Positions 51,902 through 61,914 of a DNA stretch of 64,000 nt are shown piece by piece (positions within the stretch are counted from its first letter, which is position 1; the number at the start of each line of letters is the position of its first letter). The notes beneath the pieces are model-generated. The model saw nothing but the letters and a program-made list of their open reading frames with translations, did no database searches and was not told the DNA's origin. The stretch lies in assembly GCF_001689125.2 (NCBI RefSeq), contig NZ_CP015405.2:5064747-5128746 (forward strand), given 5' to 3'. This DNA is from Blautia pseudococcoides (GTDB lineage: Bacteria; Bacillota; Clostridia; Lachnospirales; Lachnospiraceae). A program made the position numbers and the translations under genes.

Positions 51902-53566
51902 ATGAAAAAGAAAGGTGTTATGGCAGCATTGTTGGCATTGACCCTGGCAGTAGTTCCTATTACAGGATGCGGAGCCGGATTTACAGGAGATGACAACAGC
52001 AAGACAGAATCAACAGAAAAAGGCGGAGAGGCATCAGGAGAAAAAGAAACCTCCGGCGAAGTCTTAAGCGTAGCGACCAATGCCGAGGTAAAGACACTGG
52101 TTCAATGGGCAGCCTCAGAAGAAAGTGCATTCACGGTAAACAATCAGGTACAGGAAGGTCTCTTCCGTATGGATGCAGACAACAAACCTCAGCCAGCACT
52201 TTGTGATACCTATGAAGTATCAGATGACAAACTCGTCTATACCTTCCATTTAAGAGACGGTATACAGTGGAGCAATGGGGAAAGTATTACAGCAAATGAT
52301 TTTGTATTTGCATGGCTGAAACAGATGGGCACAGAAGCAACGAATGGATACAGCTTCATCATGAATGACTACATCGTAAATGCACAGGAATACAGCGAAG
52401 GCACTGCAAAAGCAGAGGATGTAGGCGCAAAAGCGGTAGATGACCAGACTTTTGAGGTAACCCTAAAAAGCCCGACACCATACTTCATCAACCTGACTAC
52501 AATGGTTATGTTCTTCCCTGTAAATGAAAAATTCTATACAGAACAGGGCGATAAATACGCACTGGCACCGGAGAATATGCTGTACAGCGGACCTTACACA
52601 ATCACAGAATATGACCCGTCCGTAGGCGTAACTCTGGCAAAGAATGATAAATACTGGGACAAAGACAATGTTCAGATAGCAGATGCAAAAATACGTGTAG
52701 TAAAAGATGCAGCGGCAGCCCTGAGCGCCTACCAGGCAGGAGAACTGTCACAGGTACAGCTTGATTCCTCTAACGTTACTGCAAACCAGGATAACCCGGA
52801 ATTTGGAAATGAAATCGACTTCAGAACTACATACATCCAGTTCAACCTGACAGACCCGGTAGTGGGAAATGTAAACATGCGCAAAGCAATCGCCATGGCA
52901 ATTGACAGGACAGCCCTTACAAAGAACATCCTTGCAGACGGTTCCGCACCTGGAACAGGCCTTATCGCAGACGGCATGGCGGGAGACGGAACAAAGACCT
53001 TCCGTGAACTGAACGGAGAGGTTACCTCATTTGATCCTGCAAAAGCAAAAGAATACTATGACAAAGCAGCAGAAGAACTGGGAAGCGCACCTTCAGAAGT
53101 GACAATGCTCGTTGCAGATGATTCTGTAACAAAAGCAGTAGCAACCTTCCTTCAGAGCGAACTGGAGAAAAATCTGGGACTTAAGATGGTGATCGATACT
53201 AAAACGGCTCAGGGTCGTGGAGAACTGATGGACGCCAACAATTACCAGATGGGCCTCACAGCATGGGGCGCAGACTATGACGACGCTATGACATACCTTG
53301 ACTTGTGGACAAACGGCACACCATACAGAGGAAACTATGCAGATGATACCTACAATAGCCTGATCGCAGATGCAAAATCACAGACGGATGATACAGCCCG
53401 CCTTCAGGATATGCTTCAGGCTGAGAAGAAACTGGTAGAAGAAGACGTTGTAGTTTCACCCGTTTATCACAGGGGTTCGGCAACGCTGACAAAATCAAAT
53501 GTTCAGAATCTTATCACACACCCGATTGGTGTTCCAATTGAATTAAAATATGCTTCTTTTAAATAA
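51902..53566 (+). CDS. Oligopeptide ABC transporter substrate-binding lipoprotein (OppA-like)
   Basis: 554 residues. Lipoprotein signal peptide MKKKGVMAALLALTLAVVPI with lipobox ITGC (Cys24 region), an acidic Ser/Glu-rich tether, then a family-5 solute-binding fold (YTFHLRDGIQWSNGESITAN, MLYSGPYTITEYDP, MRKAIAMAIDR). It captures peptides outside the membrane for the permeases downstream. AAAGGAAG precedes the ATG. A terminator-like hairpin after it probably makes it more abundant than the permeases. Confidence 0.93.
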   Translation: MKKKGVMAALLALTLAVVPITGCGAGFTGDDNSKTESTEKGGEASGEKETSGEVLSVATNAEVKTLVQWAASEESAFTVNNQVQEGLFRMDADNKPQPALCDTYEVSDDKLVYTFHLRDGIQWSNGESITANDFVFAWLKQMGTEATNGYSFIMNDYIVNAQEYSEGTAKAEDVGAKAVDDQTFEVTLKSPTPYFINLTTMVMFFPVNEKFYTEQGDKYALAPENMLYSGPYTITEYDPSVGVTLAKNDKYWDKDNVQIADAKIRVVKDAAAALSAYQAGELSQVQLDSSNVTANQDNPEFGNEIDFRTTYIQFNLTDPVVGNVNMRKAIAMAIDRTALTKNILADGSAPGTGLIADGMAGDGTKTFRELNGEVTSFDPAKAKEYYDKAAEELGSAPSEVTMLVADDSVTKAVATFLQSELEKNLGLKMVIDTKTAQGRGELMDANNYQMGLTAWGADYDDAMTYLDLWTNGTPYRGNYADDTYNSLIADAKSQTDDTARLQDMLQAEKKLVEEDVVVSPVYHRGSATLTKSNVQNLITHPIGVPIELKYASFK

Positions 53567-53601
53567 ATAATAAGAAATCATAAAGGGTAAGTGACGAAGG
53601 G

Positions 53602-53648
53602 GCCGCATACAGGAGTGAATAGTTATGACACCTGTATGCGGCTTTTTT
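53602..53648 (+). terminator. Intercistronic terminator/attenuator after oppA
   Basis: A 12-bp perfect stem GCCGCATACAGG / CCTGTATGCGGC followed by TTTTTTG. Partial termination here is the usual way binding proteins are made in excess over their permeases. Confidence 0.85.
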
Positions 53649-53679
53649 GCTCCTTGCTGACAGAGAAAGGGATGATAAA

Positions 53680-54624
53680 ATGCTGAAATATGTAGCAAAG
53701 CGTCTTGTATACATTGTTTTTACACTGTGGATCATTGTCACCTGTACGTTTTTTATGATGAAAAATCTCCCGGGAACTCCTTTTGATGCAGAGAGATTCA
53801 GTATCATGACTCCTGCACAGCAGAAGCAAGTTTTGGAAATGTACGGTCTGAATGACCCCTTACCGGTGCAGTACGTGAAATATATGAAAAATATTATACA
53901 CGGAGATTTAGGAACGTCTTTTACCTATGTGAATAAAGATGTGGCTGATGTAATTTCAGGCCGTCTTGGACCTTCTGCTCTCATTGGTATACAGGCAGTT
54001 CTTCTTGGACTTGCAGTCGGTCTGATTCTTGGAATCCTGGCTGCATGGAAACATAACAGCGGAATCGATTATTTTACCATGATACTTGCGGTTTTGGGAG
54101 TGTCTGTGCCGAACTTTGTGGCAGCGGCTCTTTTACAGTATTTTATAGGATTGAAATGGGGAATCCTTCCTGTAGGATTTTGGACGAACTGGGATTGCTC
54201 GGTACTGCCCTCAATCGCCCTGTCCTTCAGTGCTACGGCTATGGTAGCGAGATTCATGCGTACAGAGATGCTTGACGTACTTGACCAGGACTACATTGTG
54301 ACAGCACGTGCAAAAGGGATTAGCCAGATGAAAGTGCTTATGCGCCATGCAGCACGTAATTCCGTACTTCCTGTTGTGACAATACTCGGACCTGTAGTAG
54401 TAAACCTGATGACAGGTTCACTGGCAGTTGAAAATATCTTTAGTATTCCGGGAATCGGAAGTCTTTTCGTAGATTGTATAAAAGCAAACGATTATCCTGT
54501 CATTATGGGGATCACGATTTTCTATGCAGCCTTCTACATGCTTGTAGTGCTGCTGATTGACCTGGTTTATTCTGTCATTGACCCCAGAATCAGATTGGCA
54601 AAAGGGAAGGAGGACGAATCATGA
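53680..54624 (+). CDS. Oligopeptide ABC transporter permease (OppB-like)
   Basis: 314 residues, six membrane helices: one N-terminal (KRLVYIVFTLWIIVTCTFFM), a periplasmic loop with YGLNDPLPVQYVKYMKNIIH, then five. The EAA-type coupling loop reads DYIVTARAKGISQMKVLMRH. It forms the channel together with the next gene product, whose start overlaps its stop (ATGA). Confidence 0.92.
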   Translation: MLKYVAKRLVYIVFTLWIIVTCTFFMMKNLPGTPFDAERFSIMTPAQQKQVLEMYGLNDPLPVQYVKYMKNIIHGDLGTSFTYVNKDVADVISGRLGPSALIGIQAVLLGLAVGLILGILAAWKHNSGIDYFTMILAVLGVSVPNFVAAALLQYFIGLKWGILPVGFWTNWDCSVLPSIALSFSATAMVARFMRTEMLDVLDQDYIVTARAKGISQMKVLMRHAARNSVLPVVTILGPVVVNLMTGSLAVENIFSIPGIGSLFVDCIKANDYPVIMGITIFYAAFYMLVVLLIDLVYSVIDPRIRLAKGKEDES

Positions 54625-55544
54625 ACAAATCGGATATTGATATTTCCATGTTTCAAAAGGCCAAGGTATCTGCATCTGAGAAAGAACATATAGCTGCTCC
54701 TGCCTCTACTGTGCTGGCAGATGCCTGGGTAAGGCTAAGAAAAAATAAGGCAGCGGTTGTTGCATTGTTTATTTTAATAGCCATCATCCTGCTGGCGGTT
54801 TTCGCTCCCATTTTCAGCCAGTATTCCTTCAGTGCCACAGATTATGAAAATAGTTACGGCGCTCCCAATGCTGCACACATCTTCGGAACAGACCAATTTG
54901 GACGGGATTTGTGGGTTCGTACCTGGATGGGAACCAGGATCTCCCTTATGATTGCTCTTGTGGCAGCAATCCTTGATCTTGTGGTAGGCGTGCTTTACGG
55001 AGCGGTGTCCGCTCTTATGGGAGGTAAGGTGGATGTGGTCATGCAGCGAATCATCGAGATTCTTGTAGGCATTCCTCATCTGATTATTGTTATCCTGTTT
55101 CTTATGGCATTCCCGGCAGGCGTGGGAACTATTATAGCAGCTCTTTCCATTACAGGGTGGGTAAATATGGCACGCCTTGTAAGAGCGGAAATCCTGAAGC
55201 TGAAAAATCAGGAGTTTGTGCTTGCGTCACAGACGCTGGGAACCAGCAAATTCCAGATTATTTTAAAGGATTTGATTCCGAATACAGTTAGTGTGATCGT
55301 TATCAACGTAATGTTCACGATTCCAAATGCTATTTTTACAGAAGCATTCTTAAGTTTTATCGGTATCGGACTTGCAGAGCCTCAGGCTTCCCTTGGCGTA
55401 TTGATCAACAGCGGTTATCAGGTACTTCGTAATTATACTCATGTGCTGGTATTCCCTGCCATGGTTATTGTCCTGATCATGGTATGTTTCAGTATTCTGG
55501 GCGATGGTCTGCGTGATGCACTTGATCCGCAGATGAGAAAGTAG
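54621..55544 (+). CDS. Oligopeptide ABC transporter permease (OppC-like)
   Basis: 307 residues, six helices, with the OppC-type N-terminal cytoplasmic segment and the loop HIFGTDQFGRDLWVRTWMGT. The EAA loop is EFVLASQTLGTSKFQIILKD. Second half of the membrane channel; coupled to oppB by overlap and followed by the ATPase genes at 8 bp. Confidence 0.92.
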   Translation: MNKSDIDISMFQKAKVSASEKEHIAAPASTVLADAWVRLRKNKAAVVALFILIAIILLAVFAPIFSQYSFSATDYENSYGAPNAAHIFGTDQFGRDLWVRTWMGTRISLMIALVAAILDLVVGVLYGAVSALMGGKVDVVMQRIIEILVGIPHLIIVILFLMAFPAGVGTIIAALSITGWVNMARLVRAEILKLKNQEFVLASQTLGTSKFQIILKDLIPNTVSVIVINVMFTIPNAIFTEAFLSFIGIGLAEPQASLGVLINSGYQVLRNYTHVLVFPAMVIVLIMVCFSILGDGLRDALDPQMRK

Positions 55545-55552
55545 GTGAGAAT

Positions 55553-56554
55553 ATGGGAAAAGTATTAGAAGTAAACAATCTTACGATACATATCAAGACA
55601 CATAAAGGTATTGTCCAGGCAGTGCGGGGTGTGAGCTTTTATCTGAATGAGCAGGAAACTCTGGCAGTAGTGGGAGAGTCCGGTTCAGGAAAATCCATCA
55701 CTATGAAAGGTGTTATGGGAATACTGCCAAAGAACGCCAAGATCGTGAGCGGAAATGTAATGTTTGGGGGGGATGACCTGACAAAATATACGGAGCGTCA
55801 GATGCAGGCAGTTCGCGGTTCTGACATTGCCATGATTTTTCAGGATCCCATGACTTCCCTGAACCCCACTATGAAAGTGGGTCAACAGATTGAAGAAATG
55901 CTCAAGGAACACAAAAAGGATATGAGCGCAGAGCAGCGAAAGACACGTGCAGTGGAACTTCTGGCTCTTGTGGGCATCTCCAATCCGGAAGCAAGATACA
56001 AACAGTATCCCCATCATCTCTCAGGCGGTATGCGTCAGAGGGTAGTAATCGCAATCGCGCTGGCATGTGACCCAAAGGTTCTGATTGCAGATGAACCGAC
56101 AACAGCCCTTGACGTTACCATTCAGTCGCAGATACTTGATTTGATGAGGGAGCTTCAGAAGAAGATTAAGACATCCATCATCATCATCACACACAACCTC
56201 GGTGTTGTGGCAAATGTAGCAGACAGAGTGGCAGTTATGTACGGCGGAAAGCTGGCAGAGACTGCGAATGTGGAAGATATCTTCCATAACCCGAAACATG
56301 AATATACAAAAGGTCTTCTGGAATCTATTCCAAAGGCACAGGAAAAAGGCCATGAATTAAAGGCTATACCTGGAACGCCGCCTGATCTTATGGAGCCACC
56401 GAAGGGTTGTCCCTTTGCAGCAAGATGCAAAGAGACTTTGGTGGTATGCCAGAATTATATACCAGAATATTATGAATGCGGCGAAAACCATAAATCAGCT
56501 TGCTGGCTTCTTGACCAGCGGGCAAAGAGGGGGGTGAGTACAGATGAAGAATAA
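55553..56554 (+). CDS. Oligopeptide ABC transporter ATPase (OppD-like)
   Basis: 333 residues. Walker A GESGSGKS, Q-loop FQDPMTSLNP, signature LSGGMRQRV, Walker B VLIADEPTTALD and H-loop THNLG, then the OppD/F C-terminal extension with cysteines (CPFAARC, CWLLD region) that hold an iron-sulfur cluster in some relatives. It powers peptide uptake as a heterodimer with the next gene product. Overlaps that gene by 11 bp. Confidence 0.92.
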   Translation: MGKVLEVNNLTIHIKTHKGIVQAVRGVSFYLNEQETLAVVGESGSGKSITMKGVMGILPKNAKIVSGNVMFGGDDLTKYTERQMQAVRGSDIAMIFQDPMTSLNPTMKVGQQIEEMLKEHKKDMSAEQRKTRAVELLALVGISNPEARYKQYPHHLSGGMRQRVVIAIALACDPKVLIADEPTTALDVTIQSQILDLMRELQKKIKTSIIIITHNLGVVANVADRVAVMYGGKLAETANVEDIFHNPKHEYTKGLLESIPKAQEKGHELKAIPGTPPDLMEPPKGCPFAARCKETLVVCQNYIPEYYECGENHKSACWLLDQRAKRGVSTDEE

Positions 56555-57518
56555 CGAAAAAGAAAGTTTGCTGGATGTAAAGAATCTGAAGAAATATTTT
56601 CAGGTCGGAAAGAAACAGACCTTGAAGGCTGTAGATGATGTGACCTTACAGATTTATAGAGGGGAAACCCTGGGGCTTGTAGGAGAATCCGGCTGCGGAA
56701 AATCTACCTTCGGAAGAACGGTGATCCATCTGTATGAGCCTACAGCAGGTACTGTGACCTTTGACGGCATACACATTGATAAATCCATGGACTTAAAGCA
56801 AAGACATGATCTTTCAAAAAGAATGCAGATGATTTTTCAGGATCCCTATGCATCCCTGAATCCGAGAAGAAAAATCCTTGATATTGTGGCAGAGGGAATC
56901 GATGCCCATCGTCTTGCTTCCGGCAAAAAAGAAAGGACAGAGATGGTAATAGACCTTCTTGAAACAGTGGGTCTTCACGCAGAACATGCAGACCGTTTTC
57001 CACATGAGTTCTCAGGCGGTCAGCGCCAGAGAGTGGGAATTGCCCGTGCGCTGGCACTGAATCCAGATTTTATCGTGTGTGATGAACCAATTTCAGCCCT
57101 TGATGTTTCCATTCAGGCGCAGGTAGTCAATCTGCTGGAAGAGCTTCAGAGAAAGCGGAATTTCACCTATCTCTTTATTGCGCACGACCTGTCCATGGTA
57201 AAACATATCAGTAACAGAATTGGTGTTATGTATCTTGGCTCCTTAGTTGAACTGGCAGACAGTGAAGAATTGTTCAGGAATCCCATGCATCCGTACACAA
57301 AGGCATTGCTTTCTGCAATCCCGATTCCGGATCCGAAGATTGAGAAGAACCGTCAGCGTATAATGCTGGAAGGAAGCCTTCCGAATCCGATTAATCTCGG
57401 AGAAGAATGTAAATTTGCTTCCCGCTGTGATCAGTGCGGCAGTTACTGCAAAAAGAGCCAGCCGGTCTTAAAAGAAGTGAAGCCGGGACATTTTGTAGCA
57501 TGCAGCAAATGCCAATAG
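56544..57518 (+). CDS. Oligopeptide ABC transporter ATPase (OppF-like)
   Basis: 324 residues. Walker A GESGCGKS, Q-loop FQDPYASLNPR, signature FSGGQRQRVGIARAL, Walker B FIVCDEPISALD, H-loop AHDLS, and a C-terminal CKFASRCDQCGSYC cysteine cluster. Completes a five-gene opp operon; the fucosidase gene follows by about 37 bp on the same strand. Confidence 0.92.
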   Translation: MKNNEKESLLDVKNLKKYFQVGKKQTLKAVDDVTLQIYRGETLGLVGESGCGKSTFGRTVIHLYEPTAGTVTFDGIHIDKSMDLKQRHDLSKRMQMIFQDPYASLNPRRKILDIVAEGIDAHRLASGKKERTEMVIDLLETVGLHAEHADRFPHEFSGGQRQRVGIARALALNPDFIVCDEPISALDVSIQAQVVNLLEELQRKRNFTYLFIAHDLSMVKHISNRIGVMYLGSLVELADSEELFRNPMHPYTKALLSAIPIPDPKIEKNRQRIMLEGSLPNPINLGEECKFASRCDQCGSYCKKSQPVLKEVKPGHFVACSKCQ

Positions 57519-57555
57519 ATCCGGTCCGGATGGACTTGTGAAAAAGGAGAATGTG

Positions 57556-58860
57556 ATGTACAGATTTGACAGGACAGAGTATGATAAACGTATGGAGTGG
57601 TATAAGGACGCCAGATTTGGTATGTTTATTCATTGGGGGCTGTATGCCATTCCTGCAAGGGGCGAGTGGATCCGCAGTGTGGAGGAAGTGCCGAAAGAAG
57701 AGTATATGAAATACTTCCGGGAGTTTAATCCCGTGGATTTCGATGCGAAAGCCTGGGCAAAGGCAGCAAGAGATGCGGGAATGAAGTACGTGGTTCTTAC
57801 GGCGAAGCATCATGACGGATTCTGCCTCTTTGACAGCAAGCACACAGATTTTAAGTCAACCAATACAAAGTGCGGCAGGGATTTTGTAAAGGAATTTGTG
57901 GAGGCTGTACGGGGAGAAGGGCTGAGAGTGGGATTGTATTTCACTTTGCTTGACTGGTATCATGAAGATTATCCTCATTATGGGGACAAGAATCACCCCA
58001 TGCGAAACAACAAAGCCTATACCAATGAGAACAGAAATTTCGACAATTATCTCACATATATGCATAATCAGGTGAGAGAAATCTGCACCAATTATGGAAA
58101 ATTGGATATCCTGTGGTTCGATTTCTCTTATGATGACATGCGGGGAGAAAAATGGAGGGCGACAGAGCTTGTGGATATGGTACGCAGCCTCCAGCCGGAA
58201 GTGATCATTGACAACCGCCTTGAAGTAAGCGGAGAGGGATACGGTTCACTGGCTTCGGGGAATCCGATGCCTTACCACGGGGATTTTGTAAGTCCTGAGC
58301 AGATAATACCTCCAAACGGCATTCAGGATGTGAACGGGGAAGACCTTGTATGGGAATCCTGTGTGACTATGAACAACAACTGGGGTTACTGTGCAGAAGA
58401 CCATTATTTCAAACCCGCTTCCATGCTCATCAAAAAACTGGTAGAATGTGTATCAAAAGGAGGCAATATGCTTCTTAACGTAGGACCGGATGCAAAAGGA
58501 AATATTCCTATAGAATCTATGGAAATACTCCATGAGATCGGAAGATGGATGAAGAAAAACAAAGAAAGCATCTACGGATGCGGCAAAGCAGAGATTGAAA
58601 AACCGGATTTCGGCCGTGTGACCAGAAGGGGAAATCATCTGTATTTTCATATATATGAAAATACCATAGGACCTGTCCCTCTTCAAGGATTCAAAAAAGA
58701 AGAGGTAAAAGGCATCCGCTATCTGGCAACAGGGGCAGAGATTCCAATCTCCGACAGTTGGGTGCACAGCGATTACCCGGATATGGTATTTGCCAATCTT
58801 GGTCCAGATCCGGTGCTTTTGGATGCTGTAGATACAGTCCTGGATGTAGTGTTGAAATGA
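57556..58860 (+). CDS. GH29 alpha-L-fucosidase, intracellular
   Basis: 434 residues. The GH29 barrel is clear: WYKDARFGMFIHWGLYAIPA at the start, LTAKHHDGFCLF, and nucleophile Asp189 in LDILWFDFSY; a small beta domain ends the protein. There is no signal peptide, so it hydrolyses fucosides that have already entered the cell, plausibly delivered by the preceding Opp system as fucosylated peptides (inference). ATG 57556 with AAGGAG six bases ahead is preferred over the GTG at 57538. Confidence 0.9.
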   Translation: MYRFDRTEYDKRMEWYKDARFGMFIHWGLYAIPARGEWIRSVEEVPKEEYMKYFREFNPVDFDAKAWAKAARDAGMKYVVLTAKHHDGFCLFDSKHTDFKSTNTKCGRDFVKEFVEAVRGEGLRVGLYFTLLDWYHEDYPHYGDKNHPMRNNKAYTNENRNFDNYLTYMHNQVREICTNYGKLDILWFDFSYDDMRGEKWRATELVDMVRSLQPEVIIDNRLEVSGEGYGSLASGNPMPYHGDFVSPEQIIPPNGIQDVNGEDLVWESCVTMNNNWGYCAEDHYFKPASMLIKKLVECVSKGGNMLLNVGPDAKGNIPIESMEILHEIGRWMKKNKESIYGCGKAEIEKPDFGRVTRRGNHLYFHIYENTIGPVPLQGFKKEEVKGIRYLATGAEIPISDSWVHSDYPDMVFANLGPDPVLLDAVDTVLDVVLK

Positions 58861-58880
58861 CACGAACGTAACATATAAAT

Positions 58881-58917
58881 GAGACATAAGCAGTATGAAA
58901 GTGACATAGAAGCAGTA
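58881..58917. promoter_or_regulatory. Direct repeats upstream of the DeoR gene
   Basis: GAGACATAAGCAGTA (58881-58895) and GTGACATAGAAGCAGTA (58901-58917) form imperfect direct repeats about two helical turns apart in the 88-bp gap between fucosidase and regulator: a candidate operator for the DeoR protein. Confidence 0.45.
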
Positions 58918-58948
58918 ACAGAATAATAAACAAAAAAGGGGATAGTTT

Positions 58949-59710
58949 ATGTTTACAGAAGAAAGACTGGATGCGATCACACGTGCGCTTCAGGAAAAGG
59001 GCAAGGTACGTGTGAAAGAATTAAGTGAACAGTTCCATGTGACGGAAGACTGTATCCGTAAGGATTTAAAAGCCCTGGAAAATGCGGGAAAATTGAAACG
59101 TACCTATGGAGGGGCAATCCTGTCACAGGATTATCCCCTTGAAAGAGATGTTGTTGACCGGAAGAATTATCATGTGGATAAGAAACGGGTGATTGCCCGG
59201 AAAGCGTTTGAACTGATCAAGGAGGGAGAAACGGTATTTCTGGATATTTCCACCACGAATATGGAACTGGCGAAACTTCTTGCCAGCCAGAGCAAGCGTG
59301 TCGTGGCAGTCAGCAATATGATCGACATTCTTCAGATATTGGCAAAGAATCCGCGTATCACGGCCATCGGCACAGGAGGAACCATGTATCAGGGGGTAAA
59401 TGGGTTCATGGGGATTGCAGCCATTGAGGTGATCAGGCAGTACAGTTTTGATCGGGTTTTTATAGGAAGCTGTGGAATTGATATGGTGGATGGAACCATT
59501 ACCACGCTCGGTGCGGAGGACGGACTTACGAAGAAGGCAGCGATACAGAACGGCCGGCATAAGTACGTGGTGATGGAGAGGGAGAAATTTTATTTTAATG
59601 AATCCTATAAATTTGCGCATCTGGATGATGTGAGCGGAATCGTGACGGATGAGTATCCTGACAAGAGTATCGTCGATGCACTGGAAAGTGCGGGAGTCAG
59701 ATTGATATAG
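58949..59710 (+). CDS. DeoR/GlpR-family transcriptional regulator
   Basis: 253 residues. N-terminal winged helix (1-58, VKELSEQFHVTEDCIRKDLK and TYGGAIL) and the sugar-phosphate-isomerase-like effector domain (about 75-245) with FLDISTTNMELAKLL and FIGSCGID. Such regulators respond to phosphorylated sugars, so here a fucose or other sugar phosphate is plausible. It sits between the fucosidase and peptidase genes and probably governs this half of the cluster. Start behind AAAAGGGGA. Confidence 0.9.
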   Translation: MFTEERLDAITRALQEKGKVRVKELSEQFHVTEDCIRKDLKALENAGKLKRTYGGAILSQDYPLERDVVDRKNYHVDKKRVIARKAFELIKEGETVFLDISTTNMELAKLLASQSKRVVAVSNMIDILQILAKNPRITAIGTGGTMYQGVNGFMGIAAIEVIRQYSFDRVFIGSCGIDMVDGTITTLGAEDGLTKKAAIQNGRHKYVVMEREKFYFNESYKFAHLDDVSGIVTDEYPDKSIVDALESAGVRLI

Positions 59711-59729
59711 GCAGAATCAGGGAGGAAAG

Positions 59730-61166
59730 ATGATTCAGATCGTTTCAAAAGGTACAAAAAATGTATTGGTTTCTTTTTTCAAAGAAGAGGATGAGCGCTT
59801 AGAGACGCTGCCTGAGGGAATACATTCTTTTTTTAAGGGAGAATATCTTAAGACAGCGTGGATGTGTGATGAGGAGGGAAAACTGCTGCTTCTTACAGGA
59901 ATCGGAAAAACCGAGGAAGACAAATTATGTAGGAAAGAGATTGCGGCAAAAGCAGTGAAAGAATGCAGAAGTAAAAAGATAAATGGGATTTCCATGGATA
60001 TAGGTCCTATTCTCTGTGAATATGGCGTAGAGGCAGTCCGTGATCTGACAGAGGGCGCAGTCCTCGGCGCATATACGCAGAAGAGGTTCTCTTTGGATAA
60101 AGCAGAAAAGGAAAGAGAAGCATCAGAAATCGAATTTTTCGGCATTCCCCATGAATGGGAAGAAGAAGCAAAAATTCTGGTAAAGGAGACGGAGGTCCTA
60201 TGTGAGGGGGTCTGCTTTGCAAGGGATATGGTGAACCTGCCGGGAAATAAACTCCGTCCTGAGAATTTAGCCAGGGAAATCGAAGCATTTACAAGAGGAA
60301 CCGATGCAGAAGCGGAAATCATAAAAGTAGACAGATTGAGAGAGATGGGCATGGAAGCCCTTCTTGCAGTTGGAAACAGCAGTGAATATAAGCCGTGTAT
60401 GCTGGTGCTTCGTTATAAAGGAAACCATGAAAGCAGCCAGGTTATGGGACTTATAGGAAAGGGCGTTACCTGCGATACAGGCGGTTACTGCCTGAAACCG
60501 GCAGGATCCATGCTGGGGATCAAGGGAGATATGGCAGGCGGTGCGGCAGTTTGTGGCGCGGTCTTTGCTCTGGCTAAGAATAAGGTGAAGACAAATGTGA
60601 CGGCAGTTGTACCGATGTGTGAAAACCGCATTTCTCCGGGAAGCCTTCTGCCCGGAGATGTGATTGGATCTTATTCAGGAAAGACCATTGAAATTGCCAA
60701 TACGGACGCAGAGGGACGCCTGATTCTGGCTGATGCGGTTTCTTATGCAGTGAAAGAAGAAAAGGTAAGCCGAATCCTTGATATCGCCACTCTGACAGGC
60801 GCAGTCGTGAATATGCTGGGATTCAGCATAGGCGGTGTCATTTCCGACAATGATGAGTTTTATGAAGCATTTGCCAAAGGGAGCGCAGCTTCCGGCGAAA
60901 GGTATTGGAGGCTGCCTTATTATAAAGAGCATGAAAAGATGATAGAGAGCAAGGTAGCAGATATCCGAAATATGGGAGAGAACTTTTGCGGCACCATTAC
61001 AGCGGGATTATTTATCCGTGCTTTTGCAGAAGGACGTCCCTGGATCCATGTGGATATTGCGGGAACGGCATGGGTGGACAGCCCTGTGTTTGAATTTCAG
61101 TCACAGGGCGCTACAGGTGCAGGAGTGACCTCGATCTATCAGCTCTGCTGCAAGGAGGGAATGTAG
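59730..61166 (+). CDS. M17-family leucyl aminopeptidase
   Basis: 478 residues. N-terminal macro-like domain (1-155) and C-terminal dinuclear-metal peptidase with Lys244 and Asp249 in GKGVTCDTGG, DMAGGAAV, and NTDAEGR (324-330) containing metal ligands Asp326 and Glu328 and active-site Arg330. It removes N-terminal residues from peptides in the cytoplasm. Cys248 replaces the usual Phe in G-K-G-x-T-F-D; the other motifs are standard. It sits 19 bp behind the DeoR gene and fits use of imported peptides. Confidence 0.92.
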   Translation: MIQIVSKGTKNVLVSFFKEEDERLETLPEGIHSFFKGEYLKTAWMCDEEGKLLLLTGIGKTEEDKLCRKEIAAKAVKECRSKKINGISMDIGPILCEYGVEAVRDLTEGAVLGAYTQKRFSLDKAEKEREASEIEFFGIPHEWEEEAKILVKETEVLCEGVCFARDMVNLPGNKLRPENLAREIEAFTRGTDAEAEIIKVDRLREMGMEALLAVGNSSEYKPCMLVLRYKGNHESSQVMGLIGKGVTCDTGGYCLKPAGSMLGIKGDMAGGAAVCGAVFALAKNKVKTNVTAVVPMCENRISPGSLLPGDVIGSYSGKTIEIANTDAEGRLILADAVSYAVKEEKVSRILDIATLTGAVVNMLGFSIGGVISDNDEFYEAFAKGSAASGERYWRLPYYKEHEKMIESKVADIRNMGENFCGTITAGLFIRAFAEGRPWIHVDIAGTAWVDSPVFEFQSQGATGAGVTSIYQLCCKEGM

Positions 61167-61167
61167 G

Positions 61168-61914
61168 ATGGAAGGATACATACTGGAGGCATGCGTGGAT
61201 TCTGTAGAGTCTGCTGTGGCAGCCGCAAAAGGAGGTGCGACCAGGCTGGAACTGTGTGCGAATCTCATAATCGGGGGAACGACGCCCAGTCCCTGCCTGT
61301 TTAAGGAGATACGAAAACATACAGACATTAAGATTCATGTGTTGATAAGGCCTAGATTTGGAGATTTCTGCTATACAGATGAGGAGTTTTTGATTATAAA
61401 AGAGGAAGTGAAAATGTTCCGCGAATTGGGAGCTGACGGAGCAGTAGTGGGAATCTTAAGACCGGACGGCACTTTGAATAAGGAACAGCTTGAAGAGCTT
61501 ATGGAAGAGGCAGGGGACATGTCCATGACTCTTCACAGGGCGTTTGATGTATGTGTAGATCCTTATGAAGCCATGGAAGAAGCCATTGAACTGGGATTTG
61601 ATACTATATTGACATCAGGTCAGAAGAATGTGTGCTCTCAGGGAACCGAACTGCTTCGTGAACTGGTAGAGAAAAGTGCGGGAAGAATTCGGATTCAGGC
61701 AGGAAGCGGTGTGGATGCGGCAGTGATCAGGGAAATCTACCCTCTTACAAATGCAACTGCTTATCACATGTCTGGCAAGGTCACCCTGGACAGTTCCATG
61801 GATTATCGGAAGGAGGGGGTCAATATGGGACCTCCGTCAATCGGCAAATATGAAATCTGGCGCACAGAGGAAGCGAAGATATGCCAGGCAAGACAGGTAT
61901 TGGAGGAATTATAA
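61168..61914 (+). CDS. cutC: CutC family protein
   Basis: 248 residues, TIM barrel. MEGYILEACVDSVESAVAAA, GATRLELCANLIIGGTTPSP, LIRPRFGDFCY and LTSGQKNVCSQG are the CutC signature. Named for copper homeostasis in E. coli, but the role is doubtful; in gut Firmicutes and animals the gene often sits among glycosidases and peptidases, as here, and an enzyme function on sugars has been suggested. It begins one base after the peptidase stop and overlaps the next start (TAATG). Confidence 0.88.
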   Translation: MEGYILEACVDSVESAVAAAKGGATRLELCANLIIGGTTPSPCLFKEIRKHTDIKIHVLIRPRFGDFCYTDEEFLIIKEEVKMFRELGADGAVVGILRPDGTLNKEQLEELMEEAGDMSMTLHRAFDVCVDPYEAMEEAIELGFDTILTSGQKNVCSQGTELLRELVEKSAGRIRIQAGSGVDAAVIREIYPLTNATAYHMSGKVTLDSSMDYRKEGVNMGPPSIGKYEIWRTEEAKICQARQVLEEL